DNA of 64,000 bases, taken from the NCBI RefSeq assembly GCF_024734665.1, contig NZ_CP102931.1:618001-682000 (forward strand). Reading direction: 5' to 3'. Source of the stretch: Variovorax paradoxus. GTDB lineage: Bacteria; Pseudomonadota; Gammaproteobacteria; Burkholderiales; Burkholderiaceae_C. This document shows, one piece after another, positions 25,982 to 35,741 of this stretch; position 1 is the first letter of the stretch, and each line of letters opens with the position of its first letter. The notes under the pieces are model-generated. The model worked only from the letters and a program-made list of their open reading frames with translations, searched no databases and was not told the origin of the DNA. The position numbers and the translations under genes were made by a program.

Positions 25982-27808
25982 ATGTCTTCAGTCAGAACAG
26001 AGAAAGAGGCAACCACCACGCTGGACGATGCCCTCAAGCCCGTGAAAACCCGCGATGCCGATGGCGAACAAGTGGTTCGCGCCCTCAAGAGCTTGACGGA
26101 AGACACGCCGGCCGCCGAGACCATCGACGGCTTCCATCTTGTCATCGATGCGCTCAAGCTCAACGACATCGACACCATCTTCGGCCTGCCCGGCATCCCG
26201 ATCACCGACCTCACGCGCATGGCACAGGCCGAAGGCCTGCGTGTCATCTCGTTCCGCCACGAGCAGCATGCCGGCAACGCAGCGGCAGCAGCTGGCTTCC
26301 TCACGCAGAAGCCCGGCATCTGCCTCACGGTGTCGGCCCCCGGCTTCCTCAACGGCCTCACAGCGCTGGCCAACGCCACCACCAACTGCTTTCCGATGAT
26401 CCTCATCAGCGGCTCCAGCGAGCGCGAGATCGTCGACCTGCAGCAAGGCGACTACGAGGAAATGGACCAGCTCGCCATCGCCAAGCCGCTGTGCAAGGCC
26501 GCCTTCCGCGTGCTGCACGCAGAAGACATCGGCGTGGGCATTGCACGCGCCATCCGTGCTGCACTGTCGGGCCGCCCGGGCGGCGTGTACCTCGACCTGC
26601 CCGCCAAGCTGTTCGCCCAGACCATGGACGCAGCGGCCGGCAAGAAGTCGCTCATCAAGGTGGTCGACCCCGCGCCGCGCCAGATCCCCGCACCTGACGC
26701 CGTCAAGCGCGCGCTCGACCTGCTCAAGGGCGCAAAGCGTCCGCTGATCCTGCTCGGCAAGGGCGCCGCCTATGCGCAGGCCGACGCCGACATCCGCGCA
26801 TTCGTCGAGAAGACGGGTATTCCCTACCTGCCGATGTCGATGGCCAAGGGCCTGCTGCCCGACACCCATGTGCAGTCGGCCGCCGCTGCGCGCTCCTACG
26901 TGCTGCAGGAAGCCGATGTGGTGCTGCTGGTCGGCGCGCGCCTCAACTGGCTGCTCTCGCACGGCAAGGGCAAGACCTGGGCGCAGGAAAAGGGCGCCAA
27001 GCAATTCATCCAGATCGACATCGCACCGACCGAGATCGACAGCAACGTTGCCATCGAAGCGCCGGTGATCGGCGACATCGGCTCCTGCGTTGCCGCGCTG
27101 CTGGCCGGCATCGATGCCAAGTGGGCCAAGCCGCCGGCCGAATGGACCGGCGCGATTGCCGAGCGCAAGGACAAGAACCTGTCGAAGATGGCCGTCACGC
27201 TGGCCGCACGGCCTTCGCCGATGAACTTCCACAGCGCGCTCAGCGTGATCCGCGACCAGGTGAAGGCGCGGCCCGATGCCATCGTCGTCAACGAAGGCGC
27301 CAACACGCTCGACTTCGCGCGCAGCATCGTCGACATGTACGAGCCGCGCAAGCGCCTGGACGTGGGCACCTGGGGGATCATGGGCATCGGCATGGGCTTC
27401 TCGGTGGCCGCGGCCGTGGTCACCGGCAAGCCGGTGATTGCCATCGAGGGTGACAGCGCCTTCGGCTTCAGCGGCATGGAGGTGGAAACCATCTGCCGCT
27501 ACAACCTGCCCATTTGCGTCATCGTCTTCAACAACAACGGCGTGTATCGCGGCACCGACGTGAACGCCAGCGGCACACCCGACGTGGCGCCCACCGTGTT
27601 CGTCAAGAACGCGCGCTACGACAAGCTGATGGAAGCCTTCGGCGGCGTCGGCGTGCATGCCACCACTGCCGATGAACTTCAAAAGGCCCTGGCCGAGGCG
27701 GTTGCCTCAGGCCGGCCGACCCTGATCAACGCCGTCATCGACGAGACCGCCGGCACCGAAAGCGGCCGCATCACGAGCCTGAACCCCAGCACGGCGAAGA
27801 AGAAGTAA
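25982..27808 (+). CDS. oxc: Oxalyl-CoA decarboxylase
   Basis: This 608-aa cytosolic ThDP- and Mg-dependent enzyme converts oxalyl-CoA to formyl-CoA and CO2. Seen: [16 protein letters not shown] and the ThDP-activating Glu in [16 protein letters not shown] (Glu94), the central domain, and the ThDP/Mg motif beginning [11 protein letters not shown] (about 490) and closing with FNNNG. The protein is about 40 residues longer at the N-terminus than the well-studied Oxalobacter enzyme; start ATG 25982 has AAGGAGA. It heads the operon oxc-frc-PAS-frc2 and has an Fnr-like box at class II spacing. An acetolactate-synthase assignment is unlikely because [11 protein letters not shown] and the neighbours are oxalate-specific. 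Confidence 0.95.
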   Translation: MSSVRTEKEATTTLDDALKPVKTRDADGEQVVRALKSLTEDTPAAETIDGFHLVIDALKLNDIDTIFGLPGIPITDLTRMAQAEGLRVISFRHEQHAGNAAAAAGFLTQKPGICLTVSAPGFLNGLTALANATTNCFPMILISGSSEREIVDLQQGDYEEMDQLAIAKPLCKAAFRVLHAEDIGVGIARAIRAALSGRPGGVYLDLPAKLFAQTMDAAAGKKSLIKVVDPAPRQIPAPDAVKRALDLLKGAKRPLILLGKGAAYAQADADIRAFVEKTGIPYLPMSMAKGLLPDTHVQSAAAARSYVLQEADVVLLVGARLNWLLSHGKGKTWAQEKGAKQFIQIDIAPTEIDSNVAIEAPVIGDIGSCVAALLAGIDAKWAKPPAEWTGAIAERKDKNLSKMAVTLAARPSPMNFHSALSVIRDQVKARPDAIVVNEGANTLDFARSIVDMYEPRKRLDVGTWGIMGIGMGFSVAAAVVTGKPVIAIEGDSAFGFSGMEVETICRYNLPICVIVFNNNGVYRGTDVNASGTPDVAPTVFVKNARYDKLMEAFGGVGVHATTADELQKALAEAVASGRPTLINAVIDETAGTESGRITSLNPSTAKKK

Positions 27809-27839
27809 CCCGAGTTCCATCATTCAAGGAGATATCCAA

Positions 27840-29102
27840 ATGAGCAGCAGCAACAACAAACCACTCAGCGGCATCAAGATCATCGACTTCACGCACGTGC
27901 AAGCCGGTCCCGCCTGCACGCAGATGCTGGCCTGGTTCGGCGCCGACGTCATCAAGGTCGAGCGCCCCGGCGCTGGCGACGTCACGCGTTCGCAGCTGCG
28001 CGACATTCCCGATGTCGATGCGCTGTACTTCACCATGCTCAACAGCAACAAGCGCTCGCTGACGCTGGACACCAAGCAGCCCGAAGGCAAGGTCGTGCTG
28101 GAGAAGCTGATCCGCGAATCCGACGTGCTGGTCGAGAACTTCGGCCCCGGCGCACTCGACCGCATGGGCTTCACCTGGGAGCGCATCCAGGAACTCAACC
28201 CCAAGATGATCGTCGCCTCGGTCAAGGGCTTCAGCGACGGCCACCACTACGACGACCTGAAGGTGTACGAGAACGTTGCGCAGTGCGCCGGCGGCGCCGC
28301 CTCGACCACCGGCTTCTGGGACGGCCCGCCCACCGTGAGCGCCGCGGCGCTCGGCGACAGCAACACCGGCATGCACCTGGCCATCGGCATCCTTACGGCC
28401 ATCATCGGCCGCCAGCAGACTGGCAAGGGCCAGCGCGTGGCCTGCGCGATGCAGGACGCGGTGCTCAACCTCTGCCGCGTGAAGATGCGCGACCAGCTGC
28501 GCCTGGACAAGCTCGGCTACCTGGAGGAATACCCGCAGTACCCGCACGGCACCTTCAGCGACGTGGTGCCGCGCGGCGGCAATGCCGGCGGCGGCGGCCA
28601 GCCGGGCTGGGTGCTCAAGTGCAAGGGCTGGGAGACCGACCCGAACGCCTACATCTACTTCACGGTGCAGGGCCATGCCTGGGCCCCGATCTGCGACGCC
28701 ATCGGCAAGCCGGAGTGGAAGACCGACCCCGACTACACGACCCCGAAGGCACGTCAGCCGCACATCACCGACATCTTCGCGACCATCGAGGGCTGGCTGG
28801 CCGACAAGACCAAGTTCGAGGCGGTCGACATCCTGCGCAAGTTCGACATTCCCTGCGCACCGGTGCTGACGATGAAGGAACTGCTGCACGACCCGTCGCT
28901 GCGCGCCAGCGGCTCCATTGTCGAAGTGCCGCACAAGGAGCGCGGCAGCTACTTCACCGTGGGCAGCCCGATCAAGTTCTCGGACCTCAAGCCCGAGATC
29001 ACCGGCTCGCCGCTTCTGGGTGAGCACACCGAGGAAGTGCTGGCGGAGCTGGGCTACAGCAAGGACCAGATCTCCAACCTGCGCGAAGCCAAGGCTGTGT
29101 AG
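27840..29102 (+). CDS. frc: Formyl-CoA:oxalate CoA-transferase, first copy
   Basis: This 420-aa class III CoA-transferase moves CoA from formyl-CoA to oxalate, closing the cycle with Oxc. Seen: [26 protein letters not shown] at the N-terminus, [11 protein letters not shown], the catalytic Asp173 in ALGDSNTG, the mobile glycine loop NAGGGGQPG (about 250-258) and [14 protein letters not shown] precedes the start. It follows oxc by 31 bp. A second, clearly related copy lies at 29620; the two differ around the active site (LGDSNTGMH versus IGDSGTGLH), which may reflect different CoA donors. Confidence 0.93.
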   Translation: MSSSNNKPLSGIKIIDFTHVQAGPACTQMLAWFGADVIKVERPGAGDVTRSQLRDIPDVDALYFTMLNSNKRSLTLDTKQPEGKVVLEKLIRESDVLVENFGPGALDRMGFTWERIQELNPKMIVASVKGFSDGHHYDDLKVYENVAQCAGGAASTTGFWDGPPTVSAAALGDSNTGMHLAIGILTAIIGRQQTGKGQRVACAMQDAVLNLCRVKMRDQLRLDKLGYLEEYPQYPHGTFSDVVPRGGNAGGGGQPGWVLKCKGWETDPNAYIYFTVQGHAWAPICDAIGKPEWKTDPDYTTPKARQPHITDIFATIEGWLADKTKFEAVDILRKFDIPCAPVLTMKELLHDPSLRASGSIVEVPHKERGSYFTVGSPIKFSDLKPEITGSPLLGEHTEEVLAELGYSKDQISNLREAKAV

Positions 29103-29107
29103 GCCGG

Positions 29108-29141
29108 GTTCACTGCGGGGGCTTCACCCCCTGCAGTGAAC
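29108..29141 (+). terminator. Intercistronic stem-loop after frc
   Basis: GTTCACTGCGGGGG pairs with the downstream CCCCC-T-GCAGTGAAC through one bulged T and a 5-nt loop, six bases after the frc stop. No T-run follows, so it may stabilise the oxc-frc message or cause partial termination before the PAS gene. Confidence 0.5.
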
Positions 29142-29176
29142 GACGACATGTAGACAGGTAGCGCCGGGAGGCACGT

Positions 29177-29623
29177 ATGCAAACGAACCTGGATTTCAAG
29201 CAGCTCGTCGAAGGCGCCGGCGACGCGATCATGGTGTGCGATGCGGCAGGCGCGATCACGTTGTGGAACCGCGCCTCCGAGCGCATCTTCGGCTTCACCG
29301 AAGCCGAGGCGCTCGGCAAGTCGCTCGACCTGATCATTCCCCAGCGGCAACGCCAGCGGCACTGGGACGGCTACAACAAGACGATGGAAACCGGCGTCAC
29401 CAAATACGGCGCCGACCTGCTGCGCGTACCGGCGCTGCACAAGGACGGGCACACGCTTTCGATCGCCTTCACGGTGTCGATGCTGTTCTCCGCCGATCAC
29501 GAGGTCACGGGCATCGTTGCCATCGTTCGCGACGAGACCGCCCGCTTTGCCGAGGAGCGCAAATTGCGCGCCCGTCTGGTAGAAGTCGAAGCCACGATGA
29601 TCAAAGAAGGAGACAGTCAATGA
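29177..29623 (+). CDS. Single PAS-domain protein in the oxalate operon
   Basis: This 148-aa protein is almost entirely one PAS domain (residues about 8-125: [23 protein letters not shown], then [22 protein letters not shown] and a typical C-terminal [19 protein letters not shown]). A short helix with coiled-coil character follows. There is no kinase, HTH or cyclase output domain. Its stop overlaps the start of the second frc gene (29620-29623), so the two are translationally coupled. It may sense a ligand or redox state and act through a partner such as the neighbouring CoA-transferase; this is inference. Confidence 0.85.
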   Translation: MQTNLDFKQLVEGAGDAIMVCDAAGAITLWNRASERIFGFTEAEALGKSLDLIIPQRQRQRHWDGYNKTMETGVTKYGADLLRVPALHKDGHTLSIAFTVSMLFSADHEVTGIVAIVRDETARFAEERKLRARLVEVEATMIKEGDSQ

Positions 29624-30867
29624 GCAAAGCACTCGAGGGCGTTCGAATCCTCGATTTCACCCATGTGCAGTCCGGCCCCACCTGCACCCAACTGCTGGCC
29701 TGGTTCGGCGCCGACGTGATCAAGGTCGAGCGTGCAGGCGAAGGCGACGCAACGCGCGGCCAGTTGCGCGACATTCCCGGTGCGGACAGCCTCTACTTCA
29801 CGATGCTGAACCACAACAAGCGCTCGATCACGCTGGACACCAAGAAGCCCAAGGGCAAGGAAGTTCTCGACAGCCTGATCAAGACCTGCGACGTGCTGGT
29901 CGAGAACTTCGCGCCCGGCGCACTCGACCGCATGGGCATTACCTGGGCCCACATCCAGAAGCTCAATCCGCGAATGATCGTAGCCTCGGTCAAGGGCTTC
30001 GGCCCCGGCAAGTACGAGCACTGCAAGGTCTACGAGAACGTGGCCCAGTGCGCCGGCGGCGCGGCATCGACCACCGGCTTCGAGGACGGCCCGCCGCTCG
30101 TGACCGGCGCGCAGATCGGCGACAGCGGCACCGGCCTGCACCTGGCGCTCGGCATCCTTGCCGCGCTGTTCCAGCGCAACAGCACCGGGCGTGGCCAGCA
30201 GGTGCTCGCGCCGATGCAGGACGCCGTGCTCAACCTCTGCCGCGTGAAGATGCGCGACCAGCAGCGCCTGGAACGCACCGGCACCATGCACGAGTACCCG
30301 CAGTACCCGGACGGCAAGTTCGGCGATGCAGTGCCGCGCGCCGGCAATGCATCGGGCGGCGGCCAGCCCGGCTCGATTCTCAAGTGCAAGGGCTGGGAGA
30401 CCGACCCCAACGCGTACATCTACTTCATCACGCAGGCCGCAGTGTGGCCGGCGGTGTGCAAGGTCATCGGCGAAGAAGGCTGGATCAACGACGAGGCCTA
30501 CGCCACGCCGGCAGCGCGCCTGCTGCACCTGAAGCCGATCTTCGCGCGCATCGAGCAATGGACCATGACCAAGACCAAGTTCGAGGCCATGGACATCCTC
30601 AACGAGTACGACATTCCCTGCGGGCCGATCCTCTCGATGAAGGAGATCGCCGCGGACGAATCGCTGCGCGAGACCGGCACCATCGTCGAGGTCGACCACC
30701 CGGTGCGCGGCAAGTACCTGACGGTGGGCAACCCCATCAAGATGTCCGACAGCCCGACGGTGGTGACGCGTTCGCCGTTGCTCGGCGAACACACCGAGGA
30801 AGTGCTGCGGCAACTCGGCTATGGCGCGGACGAGCTGGAGACATTGCGCGCCGAACGCGTGATCTGA
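29620..30867 (+). CDS. frc: Formyl-CoA:oxalate CoA-transferase paralogue, second copy
   Basis: This 415-aa class III CoA-transferase is close to the first copy along its whole length. Catalytic Asp168 is in QIGDSGTG; the glycine loop reads NASGGGQPG, with one Gly replaced by Ser compared with copy one. AAGGAGA precedes the start, which overlaps the PAS gene stop. In Acetobacter a Frc-like enzyme uses succinyl-CoA to start oxalate activation; the succinyl-CoA synthetase genes that follow here make such a role for one copy plausible, but I cannot decide which copy from sequence alone. Confidence 0.9.
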   Translation: MSKALEGVRILDFTHVQSGPTCTQLLAWFGADVIKVERAGEGDATRGQLRDIPGADSLYFTMLNHNKRSITLDTKKPKGKEVLDSLIKTCDVLVENFAPGALDRMGITWAHIQKLNPRMIVASVKGFGPGKYEHCKVYENVAQCAGGAASTTGFEDGPPLVTGAQIGDSGTGLHLALGILAALFQRNSTGRGQQVLAPMQDAVLNLCRVKMRDQQRLERTGTMHEYPQYPDGKFGDAVPRAGNASGGGQPGSILKCKGWETDPNAYIYFITQAAVWPAVCKVIGEEGWINDEAYATPAARLLHLKPIFARIEQWTMTKTKFEAMDILNEYDIPCGPILSMKEIAADESLRETGTIVEVDHPVRGKYLTVGNPIKMSDSPTVVTRSPLLGEHTEEVLRQLGYGADELETLRAERVI

Positions 30868-30873
30868 GAAAGC

Positions 30874-30987
30874 GCGGCGGGCTCAGGCCCGTTGCCACCA
30901 TGAGTTGAAAAGAAAGCGCTGCCTGCGGGTGGCGCGGAAGGCTCTTGGGCGCGTGGATTTGGCGCCTTCCATCCATAACTCATGGTG
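30874..30987 (+). other. Structured, then AT-rich, intergenic region after the second frc gene
   Basis: A 9-bp stem (30874-30882 with 30887-30895, two G.U pairs) is followed by an 11-bp perfect inverted repeat CACCATGAGTT (30896-30906) / AACTCATGGTG (30977-30987) that encloses a smaller GGAAGGC/GCCTTCC hairpin. Beyond it, 30988-31050 is strikingly AT-rich (TTTATAAATTCATTTAATTTT) and probably holds the promoter of the next operon. No Fnr-like box is present here. Confidence 0.45.
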
Positions 30988-31102
30988 AATGGTTTTTATA
31001 AATTCATTTAATTTTTATTTATTGTCCGTCGACCCTACATTTTGAACTCGCCGGGATTTTTCATCCGATTTACCCATTCGGCATTCATTCAAGGAGAAGG
31101 TC

Positions 31103-31420
31103 ATGGAAAACCATTCACCCATTCAGTACTGGCGCGACGAAATCGAGCGCAATGCCTATAACGCAGCATTCTTCGAATTGGGCCTGCGCTGGCATTGGGA
31201 CGGCGAAACCTACGACCGTCTGATGGACCTGAGCCAGAGCGCCAACGAGCGAATCGGCCACTACCTGAAGACCCATCAGCCGCATCTGCTGAAGGCCTAC
31301 GACGCCGAATTCCTGGCCGAGGCAATCGAGCAGAAGAAGGAATTGCACAGAAAGCGTGAAATGGCTTCGTCGAGCTATTTCAATTGGGCGGAAAGCCACG
31401 GCGTCGAGCTCGGTGCCTGA
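31103..31420 (+). CDS. Conserved-looking 105-aa protein of unknown function in the oxalate cluster
   Basis: This is a small soluble protein, mostly helical, rich in charged and aromatic residues ([50 protein letters not shown]). It has a strong Shine-Dalgarno (AAGGAGAAGG) and normal codon use, so I regard it as real. There is no signal peptide, membrane segment or metal motif. It leads the second operon (with sucC, sucD, FAH, panE-like, pyk) 32 bp before sucC. I recognise no family; a helper or regulatory role in oxalate or CoA metabolism is possible. Confidence 0.75.
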   Translation: MENHSPIQYWRDEIERNAYNAAFFELGLRWHWDGETYDRLMDLSQSANERIGHYLKTHQPHLLKAYDAEFLAEAIEQKKELHRKREMASSSYFNWAESHGVELGA

Positions 31421-31452
31421 AATTCCTTGCAAATAAGCAATCTGCTCCGACC

Positions 31453-32625
<1,173 letters not shown>

Positions 32626-32669
32626 GTATGAAAGCCTGCTCCCTCATTCGCTGTTTTTCGGGATGCGCT

Positions 32670-32757
32670 CACGCCGACGGGGTACCTTGCTCCGCGAATG
32701 TCCCCCGGCCTGCGGCCTCCTCCTTTATTTCGCTGCGCAAGGCACCCCATCGGCGTG
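32670..32757 (-). repeat. Structured palindromic repeat, copy 1 (core inverted)
   Basis: A 47-bp core (32691-32737) is the exact reverse complement of the core of copy 2. It is flanked by 21-nt arms (32670-32690 and 32737-32757) that are complementary to each other apart from two sites, which become G.U pairs when read on the minus strand, the strand on which the core has the same orientation as in copy 2. The arms share no sequence with those of copy 2. Confidence 0.85.
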
Positions 32758-32804
32758 ATCGTTCAGAGCACTGGTTGATCGGCCAGCACCAGAGCCGCGC
32801 TTCT

Positions 32805-32901
32805 TGTGCACAGGGCATCGGGTACTCCCCGCAGCGAAATAAAGGAGGAGGCCGCAGGCCGGGGGACATTCGCGGAGGGGAGTACCCGGTGTCCTGTGCA
32901 C
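32805..32901 (+). repeat. Structured palindromic repeat, copy 2
   Basis: Arms 32806-32830 and 32877-32901 (starting GTGCACAGG and ending CCTGTGCAC) form a 25-bp stem with two G.T pairs, enclosing the 47-bp core 32830-32876. The core contains a GGCC-GCA-GGCC hairpin and complementary GCGAA/TTCGC segments. The unit is about 97 bp and lies 41 bp before the sucD start. The 48 bp between the two copies hold nothing recognisable. Confidence 0.85.
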
Positions 32902-32941
32902 GCACCCCGAAGCCAAGCAACCACAAGATGGAGCAAGTGAA

Positions 32942-33841
32942 ATGTCCATCCTGATCAACAAGCACACCTGCGTCATCACGCAGGGCATCACCGGCAAGAC
33001 TGGCAGCTTCCATACACAGGCCTGCCTTGAATACGGCAACGGCAAACACTGCTTCGTAGCAGGCGTGAACCCGTTGAAAGCAGGCGGCTCGCTGGCCGGC
33101 ATCCCGATCTTCGGCACCGTGAAAGAAGCAAAGGCCGAGACAGGTGCCACCGTCTCCGTGATCTACGTGCCGCCAGCCTTCGCAGCAGCGGCAATCGACG
33201 AAGCAGTCGACGCCGAACTCGACCTCGTCATCTGCATCACCGAAGGCATCCCCGTGCGCGACATGATCCGCACCCGTCACCGGATGCAGGGCCGCAAGAC
33301 GCTGCTGCTCGGGCCCAATTGCCCGGGGCTCATCACGCCCGGCGAAATCAAGATCGGCATCATGCCGGGCCATATCCATCAGCGTGGGCGCATCGGTGTC
33401 GTCTCGCGCTCGGGCACGCTGACCTACGAGGCCGCGAGCCAGCTTGCAAGCTTCGGCATCGGGCAGTCGACTGTGGTCGGCATCGGTGGCGACCCGGTCG
33501 GCGGGCTGCGGCACATCGACGTGCTGAAGATGTTCAACGACGACCCGCGTACCGACGCCGTGATCATGGTCGGCGAGATCGGCGGCGATGCCGAAGAGGA
33601 GTGCGCGCGATGGATTCGCGACCACATGCGCAAGCCCGTTGTCGGCTTCATCGCCGGTGCCAGCGCGCCGCCGGGCAAGCGCATGGGCCATGCGGGCGCA
33701 ATCATTTCCGGCGGCCGTGGCACTGCTGAGGAAAAGCTCGCGGTGATGAAGGAATGCGGCATCCACGTGACGCGCAATCCGGCCGAGATGGGAAAGCTGC
33801 TCGCGTCGCTCGTGATCCCCGACTACCTCCCGTTCGACTGA
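32942..33841 (+). CDS. sucD: Succinyl-CoA synthetase alpha subunit, cluster-associated copy
   Basis: This 299-aa partner of SucC has a CoA-binding Rossmann domain ([16 protein letters not shown], about 11-26), [26 protein letters not shown] and the phosphohistidine motif [14 protein letters not shown] with His250. It is about ten residues longer than the usual housekeeping SucD, with changes near residue 35 ([13 protein letters not shown]), which fits a specialised copy. The start ATG follows GGAGCAAGTGAA. Confidence 0.88.
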   Translation: MSILINKHTCVITQGITGKTGSFHTQACLEYGNGKHCFVAGVNPLKAGGSLAGIPIFGTVKEAKAETGATVSVIYVPPAFAAAAIDEAVDAELDLVICITEGIPVRDMIRTRHRMQGRKTLLLGPNCPGLITPGEIKIGIMPGHIHQRGRIGVVSRSGTLTYEAASQLASFGIGQSTVVGIGGDPVGGLRHIDVLKMFNDDPRTDAVIMVGEIGGDAEEECARWIRDHMRKPVVGFIAGASAPPGKRMGHAGAIISGGRGTAEEKLAVMKECGIHVTRNPAEMGKLLASLVIPDYLPFD

Positions 33842-33900
33842 CTGATTGACCGACGGTAGGCCGCCCAGAATTTTCATCAATCCAGAAAGCAGATAACAAC

Positions 33901-34677
33901 ATGGAACAGCAGCAGAAAAAATGGGTCCGCTTCGAACATGCCGGTGGCATCGGCTTCGGCACACTGGAAGGCGATGCCGTGCACGAGCGCCAGGGCGACA
34001 TGTTCGGCAGCTCGGAGCTCACGGGCCGCGTGTTCGCGCTGGCCGGGCTGCAACTGCTCACGCCCACCGAGCCGACCAAAGTGATCGCGCTATGGAACAA
34101 CTTCCACGCATTGGGCGCGAAGCTGAGCCTGCCGGTGCCGGCCGAGCCGCTGTACCTGCTGAAGACGCCAAACTCATACCTCGCGCCCGGCGCTCCCATC
34201 CGCAAGCCGCTGTGCGACGGCAAGGTGGTGTTCGAAGGCGAACTCGGCATCGTGATCGGCAAGACCGCCACCGCCGTCTCCGAGGTCGATGCGCTCGACC
34301 ATGTGTTCGGCTACACCTGCGCCAACGACGTGACCGTGGCCGACATCCTCAACCGCGACGCCTCGTTCGCGCAGTGGGTGCGCGCCAAGGGCTTCGACAC
34401 CTTCTGCCCGATGGGCCCGGTGGTCGCCACCGGCCTCGATCCTGCAACGCTCACCGTCACCACCCTGCTCAACGGCGAGGTGCGGCAGAACTACCCGATC
34501 AGCGACATGCGCTTTTCGGTGCAGCAACTCGTGAGCCTCATCTCGCAGGACATGACGCTGCACCGCGGTGACGTGATCCTCTGCGGCACCTCGGTCGGCG
34601 TCGGCTCGATGAAGCCCGGCAGCCTCGTGGAGATCGAGATCGACGGCATCGGCAAGCTCAGCAACCGCTTCGGCTGA
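33901..34677 (+). CDS. Fumarylacetoacetate hydrolase family protein
   Basis: This 258-aa FAH-superfamily enzyme carries the metal site: Glu pair in FEGELGIVIGK (about 111-121) and Asp in CANDVTVADILNRD (about 140-153); GFDTFCPMGPVV and the C-terminal GDVILCGTSVGVGSMKPGSLVEIEIDGIG are typical. Members hydrolyse or decarboxylate 2,4-dioxo acids such as oxaloacetate or acylpyruvates. In this operon an oxaloacetate decarboxylase or acylpyruvase role would link to pyruvate kinase next door, but this is inference. Confidence 0.82.
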   Translation: MEQQQKKWVRFEHAGGIGFGTLEGDAVHERQGDMFGSSELTGRVFALAGLQLLTPTEPTKVIALWNNFHALGAKLSLPVPAEPLYLLKTPNSYLAPGAPIRKPLCDGKVVFEGELGIVIGKTATAVSEVDALDHVFGYTCANDVTVADILNRDASFAQWVRAKGFDTFCPMGPVVATGLDPATLTVTTLLNGEVRQNYPISDMRFSVQQLVSLISQDMTLHRGDVILCGTSVGVGSMKPGSLVEIEIDGIGKLSNRFG

Positions 34678-34724
34678 CACATCGCCGAAGGGTCGCGCAA
34701 CGAATTCAACTCTTGGGGATCGAC

Positions 34725-35741
34725 ATGAAGATTGCAATCATCGGCGCGGGCGCCATCGGCGGACTGGTTGGCGCAAAGCTCGCGCTGGCCGGCGAGGACG
34801 TGACGTTCATCGTGCGCGGCGCCAACCTCGATGCCATCGGCAAGAACGGCATCAAGCTGATCTCGGCCGAAGGCGAGGAACAGGTGGCGCGCAACGTCAA
34901 GGCTACCGACCGCTATGACGAGGCCGGCCCGCAGGACATCGTCGTCCTCGCGATGAAGGCCCACCAAGTCGAGGCGGTGGCCAACGACGTGCCAAAGCTG
35001 TTCGGGCCCGACACGGTGGTCGTGACCATGCAGAACGGCATTCCGTACTGGTACTTCCACCAGCACGGCGGCGCGCTCGCGGGCACGCCGGTGCGCAGCG
35101 TCGATCCCTCGGGGCTGGTCGCCGCGAAGATCCCCGCGCAGCGCGTGATCGGCTGCGTGGTGTATCCGGCGTCGGAGCTGATCGCGCCCGGCGTGGTCAA
35201 GCACATCGAAGGCGACCGCTTCCCGGTCGGCGAGCTCGACGGCTCTGCGAGCGAGCGCGTCAACCGCGTCTCGGCCTGCTTCACCGGCGCAGGCTTCAAG
35301 GCGCCCGTGCTTGACAACATCCGCTCCGAGATCTGGCTCAAGCTGTGGGGTAACCTGACCTTCAACCCGATCAGCAGCCTCTCGCATTCGACCCTGGTCG
35401 ACATCTGCCAGTACCCGCCTTCGCGCGAGCTTGCCGCAGCGATGATGCGCGAGGCCCAGGCCGTTGCGCACAAGCTCGGCATCGAGTTCCGTGTGACGCT
35501 CGAAAAGCGCATTGCGGGCGCCGAGAAGGTCGGCAAGCACAAGACATCGATGCTGCAGGACGTGGAGGCAGGACGCGCACCGGAGATCGACGCACTGGTA
35601 GGCGCGGTGGTCGAACTGGCCCGGCTCACTGAGACCCCGACGCCGCACATCGACACCGTCTACAGCCTGGTCAAGCTGCTCGCGCGCACCATGGAAGACC
35701 AGCGCGGCCGCGTCAAACTCCACGAAATGACGACAGCATGA
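34725..35741 (+). CDS. 2-dehydropantoate 2-reductase family oxidoreductase
   Basis: This 338-aa NADPH-dependent 2-keto-acid reductase of the ApbA/PanE family has the nucleotide loop GAGAIGGLVGAKLA (6-19), VLAMKAHQVEAVA with the catalytic-region Lys, MQNGIPYWYFHQHGG and the helical C-terminal domain with LWGNLTFNPISSLSHSTL and KTSMLQDVEAGRAPEIDALVG. The ATG at 34725 is preceded by GGGGAT; an upstream TTG is less likely. It overlaps pyk by 4 bp (ATGA). The substrate in this context may be a 2-keto acid other than ketopantoate. Confidence 0.82.
   Translation: MKIAIIGAGAIGGLVGAKLALAGEDVTFIVRGANLDAIGKNGIKLISAEGEEQVARNVKATDRYDEAGPQDIVVLAMKAHQVEAVANDVPKLFGPDTVVVTMQNGIPYWYFHQHGGALAGTPVRSVDPSGLVAAKIPAQRVIGCVVYPASELIAPGVVKHIEGDRFPVGELDGSASERVNRVSACFTGAGFKAPVLDNIRSEIWLKLWGNLTFNPISSLSHSTLVDICQYPPSRELAAAMMREAQAVAHKLGIEFRVTLEKRIAGAEKVGKHKTSMLQDVEAGRAPEIDALVGAVVELARLTETPTPHIDTVYSLVKLLARTMEDQRGRVKLHEMTTA

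Noticed and set aside
25982-27808. Acetolactate synthase or benzoylformate decarboxylase as identity of the ThDP enzyme
   Set aside because: [11 protein letters not shown], the [14 protein letters not shown] context and neighbouring frc, oxlT and fds genes specify oxalyl-CoA decarboxylase.
32669-33964. 431-codon minus-strand frame across sucD and the repeats
   Set aside because: It opposes sucD, which has full family motifs; the frame is a shadow and passes through both repeat copies.
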